Part shown: positions 8,893-17,144 of the stretch, in pieces
Numbering within the stretch: position 1 is the first letter of the stretch
Layout: the number at the start of each line of letters is the position of its first letter
Notes under the pieces: model-generated
The model's database searches: none
Told to the model about the DNA's origin: nothing
What the model saw: only the letters and a program-made list of their open reading frames with translations
From: Pseudopontixanthobacter vadosimaris
Lineage (GTDB): Bacteria; Pseudomonadota; Alphaproteobacteria; Sphingomonadales; Sphingomonadaceae
Direction of reading: 5' to 3'
NCBI RefSeq assembly: GCF_012979275.1
Contig: NZ_JABASZ010000003.1
Coordinates: 1 to 64,000 of the forward strand
Length of the DNA: 64,000 bases
Position numbers and translations under genes: made by a program

Positions 8893-10749
8893 CTAAAGGC
8901 CGAGCGCCACTGCGCTCCAGTAAGTGATTCCCGCGAAGACATAAGCCAGCGCGAACAGGTAAACGAGCATGAAGATTGGCCACTTCCAACCGTTCGTTTC
9001 GCGTCGGGCGACCGCGATGGTCGACAGACATTGCGGGGCAAAGACGAACCAGGCGAGGAATGCAAGCGCGGTCGGCAGGCTCCAGCGGCCGGACAATGTC
9101 TCGGTCAGGCCTTCGGCTTCCTCCTCCTCATTATCGGCATCGATGGCGTAGGTCGTGGCAAGACTCGCCACCGCGACCTCGCGCGCCGCCATGGCCGGGA
9201 TCAGGGCAAGGCTGATCTCCCGATTGAAGCCGATCGGTTCCAGCACGACGTTCAGGCCATCGGCTATGGTGCCCGCGATGCTGGCATCCACCTGGCTTTC
9301 GCCCGGCTCCGCCCGCGGAAAGCTGAGCAGCAGCCACAGGACCACCGTGGCAGCAAAGATGATCGTGCCTGCCCGGCGCAGGAACACCCATGCCCGCTGC
9401 CACAATCCGATTCCGATATCCCGCAAACGCGGCATCTGGTAACGCGGCATCTCCATGATGAAGCCGCTGGCGCCGCCCGCCGTCACAGAACGCCGCAGCA
9501 CCAGCGCGACCACCATCGCTCCGACGATTCCTGCAACATACAAGGCGAACAGCACCAGCCCCTGCAATCCGATGCCCGGCTCGACGCTGGTTGCGGGGAT
9601 GAAGGCCGCGATGATGACGGCATAGACCGGAAGGCGCGCGGAACAGGTCATCAGCGGCGCGATGAGGATCGTCGTCAGCCGGTCCTTGGGGTCGGCGATA
9701 CTGCGCGTGGCCATGATGCCCGGAATGGCGCAGGCGAAACTGGACAGCAGCGGAATGAAGCTGCGCCCCGACAGGCCGACGCCCTGCATCATCCGGTCCA
9801 TCAGGAAGGCCGCCCGCGCCATGTAACCCGTCGCCTCCATCATCAGGATGAAGGCGAACAATATGACGATCTGCGGCAGGAAGACGATGACCGAGCCGAC
9901 GCCGGCAAGTACGCCCTGCGTCAGGAAATCGCGCGGCAGTCCCGCCGGCAGCACCGCAGTGACACCATCGGACAGGGCGCCGATTCCGGCATCCAGCGCA
10001 TCGGCGAAGGGCGTCGCCCACGCGAAAACGGCCTGGAACATGACGAACAAGAAACCGAACAATATGACCGGACCCAGCCAGGGGTTCAGCAGCACCCGGT
10101 CCAGCCCGGCATGCAGGCGCCGTTCGGAGGTTTCCGACAGGATCGCCCCGCGCGCCATGTTCTTGGCGGCGAGGCGGCGTTCGGGCAGCGACAGGTTGAA
10201 GCCGTGATGCGCTTCCCCGCCATCGATATCGGTGCGCATTTTCGCCTCGCCGACGGCGGCGAGCAATTCGTCCAGCCCCCGGCGGCGCACCGCCACCGTG
10301 GGCACCACGGGCACGCCCAGCGCCTGTTCCAGCGCGGCTGCATCGAGGATCAGCCCGTCGCGTTCGGCCAGATCGACCATGTTGAGAGCGACGACGACCG
10401 GGCGGCCGATAGCGATGACTTCCTGCGCGAAGACGAGGTGCTGTTCGAGATTCGCGGCATCGAGGACGAGGATCAGAACCTCGGGCCGCGCCTCGCCCGG
10501 AAACTCGCCCTGCACGACCCGCCGGGTCACTTCCTCGTCCGGGCTGGTCGTGTCAAAGGAATAGCTGCCGGGCAGATCGATCAGTTCGGCCGGCTCGCCC
10601 GAGGGCAAGGTGATCCGGCCTGCCTTGCGCTCGACGGTCACGCCCGGATAATTGGCGATCTTCTGCCGCGCGCCCGTCAGCGCGTTGAACAGGGCGCTCT
10701 TGCCGGCATTGGGATTGCCGACCAGCGCGGCGGTACGGATGCGGCTCAT
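8893..10749 (-). CDS. feoB: Ferrous iron transporter FeoB
   Basis: A 618-residue inner-membrane Fe(II) transporter. The N-terminal G domain shows G1 GNPNAGKS (11-18), the G2 region ANYPGVTVE, G3 DLPGSYS and G4 NMVD. A helical spacer and a membrane domain with two Gate motifs follow. Gate cysteines are visible in SSFACAIPG and in the MTCSARLPVY segment, as in the family. Length is at the short end of FeoB proteins (the C-terminal cytoplasmic extension of E. coli FeoB is missing), which is common in alphaproteobacteria. The start codon overlaps the feoA stop (ATGA). Probably iron-repressed; see the dyad at 11012-11035. Confidence 0.96.
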   Translation of the reverse strand: MSRIRTAALVGNPNAGKSALFNALTGARQKIANYPGVTVERKAGRITLPSGEPAELIDLPGSYSFDTTSPDEEVTRRVVQGEFPGEARPEVLILVLDAANLEQHLVFAQEVIAIGRPVVVALNMVDLAERDGLILDAAALEQALGVPVVPTVAVRRRGLDELLAAVGEAKMRTDIDGGEAHHGFNLSLPERRLAAKNMARGAILSETSERRLHAGLDRVLLNPWLGPVILFGFLFVMFQAVFAWATPFADALDAGIGALSDGVTAVLPAGLPRDFLTQGVLAGVGSVIVFLPQIVILFAFILMMEATGYMARAAFLMDRMMQGVGLSGRSFIPLLSSFACAIPGIMATRSIADPKDRLTTILIAPLMTCSARLPVYAVIIAAFIPATSVEPGIGLQGLVLFALYVAGIVGAMVVALVLRRSVTAGGASGFIMEMPRYQMPRLRDIGIGLWQRAWVFLRRAGTIIFAATVVLWLLLSFPRAEPGESQVDASIAGTIADGLNVVLEPIGFNREISLALIPAMAAREVAVASLATTYAIDADNEEEEAEGLTETLSGRWSLPTALAFLAWFVFAPQCLSTIAVARRETNGWKWPIFMLVYLFALAYVFAGITYWSAVALGL

Positions 10750-10985
10750 GCCGGTTCCACCTGCATGGCGGCGGCATGGGCGCGGCGCAGGGCGATCGTC
10801 ATTCGGCCGATGGTCAGGGCCAGCGGATCGCGCCCGCCGAAGACGCCGCGATGGATGACCTTGATCTCGGCACCTTCGTCGAGGCCCAGCGCCCGCAGGC
10901 GCTTGCCTTCTTCAGGAGCAAGGACGCTCCAGTCGACGGAGGAAATCACCGCAGCAGTACCTGCTTCCAGATTTTCGAGAGTCAT
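10746..10985 (-). CDS. feoA: Ferrous iron transport accessory protein FeoA
   Basis: A 79-residue SH3-like FeoA protein that starts MTLENLEAGTAAV. It has the family pattern with a G-L-D-E-G segment (LRALGLDEGAEIKVIHRG) and D-P-L-A-L-T-I-G near the end. FeoA binds or regulates FeoB. I chose the ATG at 10985; the frame stays open upstream to 11054, but that would read through the presumed operator. The stop overlaps the feoB start by 4 bp. Confidence 0.92.
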   Translation of the reverse strand: MTLENLEAGTAAVISSVDWSVLAPEEGKRLRALGLDEGAEIKVIHRGVFGGRDPLALTIGRMTIALRRAHAAAMQVEPA

Positions 10986-11011
10986 GGATGTGCAGCTAGG
11001 CGATCGGGACG

Positions 11012-11035
11012 CTAATTGCAAACAATTCGCATTAG
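11012..11035. promoter_or_regulatory. Candidate iron-responsive operator upstream of feoAB
   Basis: A 24-bp dyad with CTAAT at the left end and ATTAG at the right end, with the A/T-rich core TGCAAACAATTCGC. It sits 27 bp before the feoA ATG, a typical position for a repressor site. The core resembles Fur-type boxes and shares ATTGCAA(A)CAA with the dyad upstream of the TonB receptor gene at 25508-25527. Fur control of feoAB is well known in other bacteria; here it is an inference. Confidence 0.45.
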
Positions 11036-11075
11036 TGCCTTTCGTACAGATCACCGGCCAGGTCAGCGGGCCGGA

Positions 11076-11759
11076 TCAGCGCGCCGGATAGCGCAATCGG
11101 CCGAGGAACCGCATCACGCTGAAACTTTCCCTGTCGCCGCCGAGCAGGCGCGCCTTCGCTTTTTCGAATTTCATGACCCCGGCGATTCGGCGGTCGAGGA
11201 AGGCACGGGTGTCGGCCTTGTCGGCACTGTCGTCTTCCATGAACACGGCCAGCGTCGCGGCATAGATGCCCGCCAGGATCGTGCGCTTGGTATAATGGTT
11301 GTAATCCGTCGCGGTATCGCCTGCCTGACGCCAAATGACGTCGGCACTCCGCCAGCCCGTCTTCAATGATCGGGATACATTTTGCGGCAAGGCCATGATC
11401 GCCATCGCGCGGCGCAGGGCCTCTTCGCGGCCGAGGAGCGCGTCCAGTCGGAACTGGATCTGGGCGCGTATCCTTTCGCGAATCGGCATGGCCGCCAGCG
11501 CCGCCGCAGGCAGCGCCAGCACCATGGCCAGGTCGATAGAGCGAATCCACGCATCCACCATGTCCATCGCGCCGCCGGGAAAAGCCAGCCGCGCCACATC
11601 TACGTCCACGCCGACATCCAGCGCCGCCATTTCCAGCGCCGTATCGCCCCAGCCATCGAAGACTGCGGCATCGGCGATGGCGGGTGCCAGCACCGGCCGC
11701 AGTTCCTCCAGCGTCAGGTCGGCAGGGTTCATCTCCGTCGGGTCCAGTCGCTCGATCAT
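11076..11759 (-). CDS. COQ9 family protein (ubiquinone biosynthesis)
   Basis: A 227-residue all-helical protein. It carries the COQ9 signature: an early L-x-x-A-x-x-D-A-A-V-F-D-G-W segment (TetR-like fold), then IQFRLDALLGREEALRRAM, and the tryptophan-rich WRSADVIWRQAGDTATDYNHYTKR block. COQ9 binds lipid and presents ubiquinone precursors to COQ7 in mitochondria. The bacterial relatives are confined to alphaproteobacteria, which supports the taxonomic reading. The start overlaps the stop of the upstream ankyrin-protein gene by 4 bp, so the two are translationally coupled. Confidence 0.9.
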   Translation of the reverse strand: MIERLDPTEMNPADLTLEELRPVLAPAIADAAVFDGWGDTALEMAALDVGVDVDVARLAFPGGAMDMVDAWIRSIDLAMVLALPAAALAAMPIRERIRAQIQFRLDALLGREEALRRAMAIMALPQNVSRSLKTGWRSADVIWRQAGDTATDYNHYTKRTILAGIYAATLAVFMEDDSADKADTRAFLDRRIAGVMKFEKAKARLLGGDRESFSVMRFLGRLRYPAR

Positions 11760-12403
11760 CGCGTCGGACCGTAGATTCGTGCGGATTGCCCAGCCGACGC
11801 ACGCGCCGCATCGGCCTTCTCGATCTCGACCAGCGCGAGCGACCCGCCGGAAAGCTGCGCGTAATCCCGCGCGGTGCGGCCCGAATTGTCGGCCCGGTCG
11901 GGATTTGCCCCCTTGTCGAGCAGCAGGCGCAGCATGGCCATGTCGCGGCGATGCACCGCGGCGATCAAGGGCGTTTCACCGGCGCTGTTGGTCACGTCGA
12001 CGCGGGCGCCTGCATCCAGCAAGGCTTCCGCCCCGTCAACGAAGCCGATGTTCGAGGCGATGACCAGCGGCGTGACGCCGTCCTTGTCGGCGAGATTCGG
12101 ATTGGCACCCCGTGCCGTCAGAAATTTTATCCACTGCGTGTCGCGCCGTGCCGTCACGATATGCAACGCGCCCTGGCCATTGGAAATGTCGCGCGTGTTG
12201 ACCAGCGTATTGCCCGGTTCCGCCAGCGCGTTGACGACCACCGTTCCGTCGCGGTCCTTCACGGCTTTGAGAAATTCATACCCGTCGGACATCTGCGCCT
12301 GAACAGGCTGGGAAACCAGCATCAGCGCAAGCCCCAGTGCCGGCACCGCGCCCGCGATGCCCGTGCGCCGGAGCCGCCTCATCCTGCGAAAATGAATTGC
12401 CAT
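11756..12403 (-). CDS. Periplasmic ankyrin repeat protein
   Basis: A 215-residue protein with a signal peptide: an Arg-rich start, a hydrophobic stretch and cleavage around QPVQA|Q. The mature part has about four ankyrin repeats (roughly residues 40-185), recognisable by the repeated G-x-T-P-L-x-x-A and L-L-x-x-G-A pattern (DGVTPLVIASNIG, AGETPLIAAVHR, and GRTARDYA in the last, capping repeat). The C-terminus is polar. I chose the ATG at 12403 because the signal peptide begins there. It is the first gene of a pair with COQ9, and the 122-bp gap to the divergent SCO gene should hold both promoters. Its binding partner is unknown. Confidence 0.85.
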   Translation of the reverse strand: MAIHFRRMRRLRRTGIAGAVPALGLALMLVSQPVQAQMSDGYEFLKAVKDRDGTVVVNALAEPGNTLVNTRDISNGQGALHIVTARRDTQWIKFLTARGANPNLADKDGVTPLVIASNIGFVDGAEALLDAGARVDVTNSAGETPLIAAVHRRDMAMLRLLLDKGANPDRADNSGRTARDYAQLSGGSLALVEIEKADAARASAGQSARIYGPTR

Positions 12404-12525
12404 CCGCTTCGTCTCTTTCGTGCTATTACCGTCAGGGCCAAACCGCTGAATGCCGAACCGCAAAACAGGGCACGGCATCAGTACGGCCCTTGTCCAAACC
12501 TCTGTCCTGTACCAGTTAGCAGACC

Positions 12526-13158
12526 ATGAACCAGCACGCCATGCCCCCTTCGCCCGCAACCCGTTACGCCGCCAGACTGCTGGGCGCCCTGACCGCGCTG
12601 GCGCTTGGTGCCTGTACGCCGCAAGGGGCGGACGCGCCGGGGGATGAACCGCCGTTGCAGGGTGCGACCATCGGCGGGCCGTTCACGCTTGTCAGCTCGG
12701 ACGGCGAGACGGTGAACTGGTCCGATTTCCAGGGGCGATACCGCATCGTCTATTTCGGCTATGCCTATTGCCCCGATATCTGCCCCACCTCGGTCCAGCG
12801 CATGATGCAGGGCTATCGCCTGTTTGCCGAGGACGAGCCTGCGCTGGGCGAACGGATCCAGCCGATCTTCATCACCATCGACCCCGAACGCGACACGCCG
12901 GAAATCGTGGGCGAATTTACCGCCGCTTTCTCCGACCGGCTGATCGGCCTCACCGGCACGCCGGAACAGGTGGCGCAGGCGGCGGATAATTTCCGCGTCT
13001 ATAATGCGCGCGGGGAAGACCAGCCGGGCGGGGGATATCTTATGGATCATTCCGACATCGCCTATCTGTTCGGTCCTGACGGCGAACCGATCGCCACATT
13101 GCCGACCGATCAGGGGCCGCAGGCGGTGCAAGCGGAACTGGCGAAATGGGTGCGCTGA
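12526..13158 (+). CDS. SCO1/SenC/PrrC family copper chaperone
   Basis: A 210-residue membrane-anchored thioredoxin-fold protein. The N-terminal hydrophobic segment ends in the lipobox LALGAC (Cys30), so it is probably a lipoprotein facing the periplasm. Copper ligands are present: CPDIC (Cys82 and Cys86) and the histidine in MDHSDIAY (His175). SCO proteins deliver copper to the CuA centre of cytochrome c oxidase or act as thiol reductases. The gene overlaps the following YcgN-type gene by 13 bp. A second in-frame Met at residue 6 could also be the start. Confidence 0.92.
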   Translation: MNQHAMPPSPATRYAARLLGALTALALGACTPQGADAPGDEPPLQGATIGGPFTLVSSDGETVNWSDFQGRYRIVYFGYAYCPDICPTSVQRMMQGYRLFAEDEPALGERIQPIFITIDPERDTPEIVGEFTAAFSDRLIGLTGTPEQVAQAADNFRVYNARGEDQPGGGYLMDHSDIAYLFGPDGEPIATLPTDQGPQAVQAELAKWVR

Positions 13159-13649
13159 GGGACCGTTTCTGGGAACGCCCGCTTGCCGATCTGAACCGGG
13201 AGGAATGGGAGCGCCTGTGCGATGGCTGCGGGCGCTGCTGCCTGCACAAGATCGAAGACCCCGACACGGGCGAGATCGAGGATACCAATGTCGCCTGCAA
13301 GCTGCTGGACCGCAGTACGGCGCGTTGCAGCGATTACCGCAACCGCAAGGCTTTCGTGCCCGATTGCATGCGGCTGACGCTGAAACTGGTGCAGGACGTC
13401 AACTGGCTGCCCGAAAGCTGCGCCTATCGCCTTCGCGCGGAAGATCGCCCGCTGCCTGCATGGCATCCCCTGCTGACCGGGAATGCCCAATCGGCCATGG
13501 CAGCGGGCGCGACCGTCGCAGGCCGCGTCATCTGCGAAACGCGGGCCGGCCCGCTCGAACAGCATATCGTCGATTGGAACGAAACAGATGCGGGCGATAC
13601 CGATGCGGACGATGCCGATGCGGATGATGCCGGGGCGGTAGATGATTGA
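13146..13649 (+). CDS. YcgN-type cysteine cluster protein (UPF0260)
   Basis: A 167-residue protein of the YcgN/YkgJ cysteine-cluster family. Eight cysteines are visible at about 25, 28, 31, 32, 51, 61, 74 and 92, including CDGCGRCC and the later C-R-S-D-Y-like and P-E-S-C-A-Y-R-L segments. The set suggests metal or Fe-S binding, though the function of the family is unproven. The C-terminal tail beyond residue 145 is an acidic Asp/Ala run made by short GATGCGGAT-like DNA repeats at about 13589-13636. The gene overlaps its neighbours by 13 and 8 bp, so the three form one operon. Confidence 0.85.
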   Translation: MGALRDRFWERPLADLNREEWERLCDGCGRCCLHKIEDPDTGEIEDTNVACKLLDRSTARCSDYRNRKAFVPDCMRLTLKLVQDVNWLPESCAYRLRAEDRPLPAWHPLLTGNAQSAMAAGATVAGRVICETRAGPLEQHIVDWNETDAGDTDADDADADDAGAVDD

Positions 13650-14364
13650 CTGGCTGCTCGGGCGCGGCCAGCACCCTGAAATCCGCGTCGCCGGCCGCGT
13701 GCTGCCCATTGCCATCATTCGCCATGCCACCGCGCGGCGGATGATCCTGCGCCTTTCGCCGGACGGCAGCGAGGTTCGCGTCACCCTGCCGCGCTGGGGC
13801 CGGACCGCCGAGGCTGTCGCCTTCGCGCACAGCCGCAGCGACTGGCTGGCCCGCCAGGCCGAGGCGCTTCCGCGGAGCACGCCCCCGGCCTGCGGCGGCA
13901 CGCTGCAATTTCGCGGACGATCGCTGCTGATCCGTCACGATGTGTCCCACCCGCGCAAGCCGAACTCGTCAGGCGATACGGTGACGCTGGGCGGCCCTGC
14001 CGAGACGATCCCGGCGCGGCTGCAACGCTGGCTGGAAGAACAGGCGCTGCCGCTGTTCGCCGCCGATGCAGCCGAATACGCGCAGACTGCCGGGGTTCCC
14101 ATGCCGCCTGTGCGCCTGTCCCGCGCCCGGCGGCGCTGGGGCAGCTGTTCGTCGGACGGCGTGCTGCGCCTGAACTGGCGGCTGGTCCAGGCACCCGACT
14201 GCGTGCGGCGCAGCGTCGTCGCGCACGAAATCGCGCATCTGGTGCATTTCGATCATTCGCCGCAATTCCATGCCCTGCTCGAACGCATCTATGGCGGCGA
14301 CCTCACGCAGGCGAATGCCTGGCTGAAAGCCTCGGGACCGGGGCTTTACGCCAGCTTTGGTTGA
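13642..14364 (+). CDS. YgjP-like zinc metallopeptidase (DUF45)
   Basis: A 240-residue protein of the YgjP/SprT-like family. The zinc site is HEIAH (195-199), with a further histidine in FDHSPQFH (205 or 210) and the preceding conserved WGSCSSDGVLRLNWRL block (166-181), all diagnostic. It is soluble, with no signal peptide. Family members are predicted M48-like metal-dependent hydrolases of unknown substrate. The gene overlaps the YcgN-type gene by 8 bp. Confidence 0.88.
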   Translation: MIDWLLGRGQHPEIRVAGRVLPIAIIRHATARRMILRLSPDGSEVRVTLPRWGRTAEAVAFAHSRSDWLARQAEALPRSTPPACGGTLQFRGRSLLIRHDVSHPRKPNSSGDTVTLGGPAETIPARLQRWLEEQALPLFAADAAEYAQTAGVPMPPVRLSRARRRWGSCSSDGVLRLNWRLVQAPDCVRRSVVAHEIAHLVHFDHSPQFHALLERIYGGDLTQANAWLKASGPGLYASFG

Positions 14365-14413
14365 CGTCATCCGACAGTAAGACAAAATTAACCGTAATCG
14401 GCGACAAGGAGCA

Positions 14414-14956
14414 ATGCGCTTCGCCCTTCCATTCGTCCTGACCGCCGCCATTCTGGCCAGCGGCGCGGGCGCGCCGGTCCTAGCGCAGGGAAAGTGCAGC
14501 TTCTGCGATACCAATCCCCCGCCCAACGGCACCGGGGGCGGCAGGCCGAACAACCGCGCACTCGACCTGGAAATCCAGAGCGACATGGATTTCGGCCGGC
14601 TTCTCATCATCGGCAGCGGCGATGGACGCGTCATCCTCGATCTGGCGACGGGCAGCAAGATGGTCTTCGGCGATCTCGACGATTTCGGCGGCCTGACGGT
14701 GCAGGGCCGGGCCACCGTCCGTGGGCGACCGCTGCGCACCGTGCGCATCGATTTCCCCGGTAGTGTCACCTTGAGCGATGCGCGCGGCGGCCGTGCGGAA
14801 CTGCGCGAATTCAAGACCAGCCTGCGTGCGCTGCCCACTCTGGACGCCAATGGGCAGTTGGACTTCACCTATACCGGCACGCTTTACACCACGGCGGCGG
14901 TGGCATCGGGCGGTACCTTGCGCGGGCGAATACCGATACAGGTCGATTACGACTGA
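14414..14956 (+). CDS. Secreted DUF4402 protein
   Basis: A 180-residue exported protein with a signal peptide cleaved near VLAQ|G. The mature domain is beta-rich and fits DUF4402, with D-M-D-F-G-R-L-L-I near the start and a G-x-V-x-L-D-x-x-T-G segment after it. Two closely spaced cysteines (CSFC) follow the signal peptide. DUF4402 proteins are found in pairs or arrays in Sphingomonadales and are suspected surface or pilus-like proteins, but this copy stands alone. A spacer of 49 bp separates it from the peptidase gene, so it may have its own promoter. Confidence 0.8.
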   Translation: MRFALPFVLTAAILASGAGAPVLAQGKCSFCDTNPPPNGTGGGRPNNRALDLEIQSDMDFGRLLIIGSGDGRVILDLATGSKMVFGDLDDFGGLTVQGRATVRGRPLRTVRIDFPGSVTLSDARGGRAELREFKTSLRALPTLDANGQLDFTYTGTLYTTAAVASGGTLRGRIPIQVDYD

Positions 14957-15005
14957 TCCCGCGCGATACTGGCGCGGTTAAGCCTGTGTCGCTATATGCA
15001 TCTCC

Positions 15006-15470
15006 ATGCGTTTCCTCTCCCGATTGAACCCCGGCCCCGGCATTGCCGATTTCTGGACCGAGTTCCGCAGGCCCAACCCCTATCGCTGGCCCGCACTCGG
15101 CATATCGATGCTGATTACATTCACCCTGCTGTATCTGTTCACTCAGGAACGGGTGGTGCTGCCGCCGGAACGGCCGGTGGTCACCTATATCACCAGCTTC
15201 GCGCCAGACCGGACCGAGGCCGAGATCGTTGCTGCAAACATCGCAAATCAGCGACGGCAGGATGAAATCACGCGGCTTGCGGCAGAGCGGCAGGAGCGTA
15301 TCCGCGACATGTACCGGACTTTGGGTGAGATGTCGGGCATGGATGTGGAACGGATCGAACGGGAAGCTGCGGCGGAACGCGCCGCCGAGCAGGCCGCAGC
15401 CGCAAACGCTCCGGCAGCGCAGGCGCGCAATGCGGCCGGTGCCGTTTCCGCCCCCGATTCGGCGCAGTGA
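15006..15470 (+). CDS. Hypothetical single-pass membrane protein upstream of ribD
   Basis: I do not recognise the family. The 154-residue protein has a short polar N-terminus, one transmembrane helix at about 30-46 (ALGISMLITFTLLYLFT), a short beta-like segment and then a long charged helix (about 70-125) rich in Glu, Arg and Gln that could form a coiled coil. It ends in an Ala-rich tail. The topology suggests a small envelope protein with the coiled part outside the membrane. Its stop codon shares one base with the ribD ATG (TGATG), so it is translationally coupled to ribD, although nothing in it suggests a riboflavin role. Confidence 0.7.
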   Translation: MRFLSRLNPGPGIADFWTEFRRPNPYRWPALGISMLITFTLLYLFTQERVVLPPERPVVTYITSFAPDRTEAEIVAANIANQRRQDEITRLAAERQERIRDMYRTLGEMSGMDVERIEREAAAERAAEQAAAANAPAAQARNAAGAVSAPDSAQ

Positions 15471-16447
15471 TGTATCTGCATGGCGATGCGGAATGGCTGG
15501 ATGCAGCGGCGCGCCTTGCCATCCGCGCCCGCCCGCTCAGCCGCCCCAACCCCTCTGTGGGCGCAATCATCGTCAGGGATGGCCGTGTTCAGGGGCGCGG
15601 ATGGACGAAGGCCGGCGGCCGGCCCCATGCAGAAGCCGTCGCGCTGGCGCAGGCCGGACCGAATGCCGCCGGCGCCACGCTTTACACCACGCTCGAACCC
15701 TGCGCCCATGCCTCACCGCGCGGGCCGACCTGTGCCGATCTGTGCAGCGCCGCAGAATTGAAGCGCGCCGTTATCGGGCTGGAAGATCCCGATCCGCGTA
15801 CGGCCGGAAGCGGCATCGCCCGCCTGGTCGCTGCCGGGGTCGCGGTCACCGTGCTGGACAGACCCCCGGTTCGCAGCAGCCTTGCCGGCTACCTCTGCCG
15901 CGCGCGCTATGGCAGGCCCCATGTCACGCTGAAATTAGCGACCAGCCTCGATGGCTGCATCGCGCTTGAAAATGGCGAAAGCCGCTGGATCACCGGCGAA
16001 GATGCCCGTCGCCACGTTCATTCGCGGCGCGCCATGGCCGACGCCATTCTGGTAGGGGGAGAGACATGGCGAACAGACCGGCCATCGCTGGACGTGCGCT
16101 TGCCCGGGTTGAAAGCCCGCAGCCCTCGCCGATTGGTGCTGACGCGAAAGGCGGCCCCCGGCGGCATCGAGGCTATTGGCTCGCCTTCCGGCATTCACCA
16201 GCTTGGCGATGTGCAATATCTCTATGTCGAAGGCGGAGCGCAGACCGCTGCCGCCTTTCTGCAAGGCGATCTGGTCGATACTCTGCACCTCTACCAGGCA
16301 CCTGTTCTCATCGGCGCTGGCCGGCAGGCGCTGGGCGACATCGGTCTTTCCGATCTTGCCGCAGCACATGAGCGCTGGGCTGTCAGCGACAGCCGCCAGC
16401 TTGGCAGTGACCGCTTCACCGCCTATGAACGGATCCGCAGCGCATAG
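15470..16447 (+). CDS. ribD: Bifunctional riboflavin deaminase/reductase RibD
   Basis: A 325-residue two-domain enzyme that catalyses steps 2 and 3 of riboflavin synthesis: deamination of the pyrimidine, then reduction of the ribose side chain with NADPH. The deaminase zinc ligands are visible as H53 and E55 in PHAEAV, C78 in EPCAH and C88 in PTC. The reductase half begins near residue 145 with VTLKLATSLDGCIAL and contains SRWITGEDARRHVHSRRAMADAILVG. It is somewhat short (about 360 is usual), mainly at the C-terminal side. The start is the ATG that overlaps the upstream stop; a GTG one codon earlier is also open. ribE follows. Confidence 0.94.
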   Translation: MYLHGDAEWLDAAARLAIRARPLSRPNPSVGAIIVRDGRVQGRGWTKAGGRPHAEAVALAQAGPNAAGATLYTTLEPCAHASPRGPTCADLCSAAELKRAVIGLEDPDPRTAGSGIARLVAAGVAVTVLDRPPVRSSLAGYLCRARYGRPHVTLKLATSLDGCIALENGESRWITGEDARRHVHSRRAMADAILVGGETWRTDRPSLDVRLPGLKARSPRRLVLTRKAAPGGIEAIGSPSGIHQLGDVQYLYVEGGAQTAAAFLQGDLVDTLHLYQAPVLIGAGRQALGDIGLSDLAAAHERWAVSDSRQLGSDRFTAYERIRSA

Positions 16448-16495
16448 GCCCGGCGGCCCGCCGGCAGGGCTGCATTCAGACAGGCAGGAAATTCC

Positions 16496-17119
16496 ATGTT
16501 CACCGGCATCGTCACCGCTCTCGGTAAAATTCGCAATAGGCAGCAGCGCGGCGACCTGCGGTGCCGGATCGCCTGCCCGTTCGATCCGGCGGAAATGGCG
16601 ATCGGCGCATCGATCGCCTGCTCGGGCGTCTGCCTGACGGTCGTGGAACGGGGCGGTTCGAAAGGCGACGCCTGGTTCGCCGTGGATGTTTCCGCCGAAA
16701 GCGTGCGGCGCACCGTGCCCGGCATGTGGGATGAAGGCAGGCCGTTGAACCTGGAACCTGCCTTGCGTCTGGGCGACGAGCTGGGCGGGCACATCGTTAC
16801 CGGCCATGTCGATGCCGTGGGGATGGTGACCGGCGCCGATGCGGAAGGGGATTCGACCCGCCTCACCATCTCGGCGCCTGCCGAACTTGCCCCGTTCATC
16901 GCGCCCAAGGGTTCGATAACGGTCGATGGCGCATCGCTGACCGTGAACGAGGTGACGGACGAAGCGGATGGATCGGTCCGCTTCACTCTCAACATCATCC
17001 CGCATACCGCCGAGGTCACGACTTTGTGCCGGCTCGGGCCAGAGGACCGCGTCAATCTCGAGATCGACACCATGGCCCGCTATCTGCACCGTATGCAGAG
17101 CCTGCGGGCCACCGCCTGA
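16496..17119 (+). CDS. ribE: Riboflavin synthase alpha chain
   Basis: A 207-residue riboflavin synthase that dismutates two 6,7-dimethyl-8-ribityllumazine molecules. It starts with the invariant MFTGIV and contains two lumazine-binding repeats: the first has IACSGVCLTVVE with its catalytic-site cysteine, and the second carries the matching G-S-I-T-V-D-G-A-S-L-T-V-N motif. Each repeat also has a G-H-x-V-x-G-H-V-D type block (GGHIVTGHVDAVG). It follows ribD by 48 bp with the same orientation. No FMN riboswitch-like structure is apparent upstream of the pair. Confidence 0.96.
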   Translation: MFTGIVTALGKIRNRQQRGDLRCRIACPFDPAEMAIGASIACSGVCLTVVERGGSKGDAWFAVDVSAESVRRTVPGMWDEGRPLNLEPALRLGDELGGHIVTGHVDAVGMVTGADAEGDSTRLTISAPAELAPFIAPKGSITVDGASLTVNEVTDEADGSVRFTLNIIPHTAEVTTLCRLGPEDRVNLEIDTMARYLHRMQSLRATA

Positions 17120-17137
17120 ACATGCGCCTGTTCAGGC
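17114..17137. terminator. Hairpin between convergent ribE and aminotransferase genes
   Basis: A perfect 9-bp inverted repeat, GCCTGAACA/TGTTCAGGC, with a 6-nt loop. It overlaps the ribE stop and precedes the aminotransferase stop, so it could act on both strands. There is no T-run. Confidence 0.45.
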
Positions 17138-17144
17138 TGTCGCC

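Noticed and set aside
12478-13131. Minus-strand 217-codon frame opposite the SCO gene
   Set aside because: Arg/Ala/Gly-rich shadow of a gene with conserved copper ligands on the plus strand.
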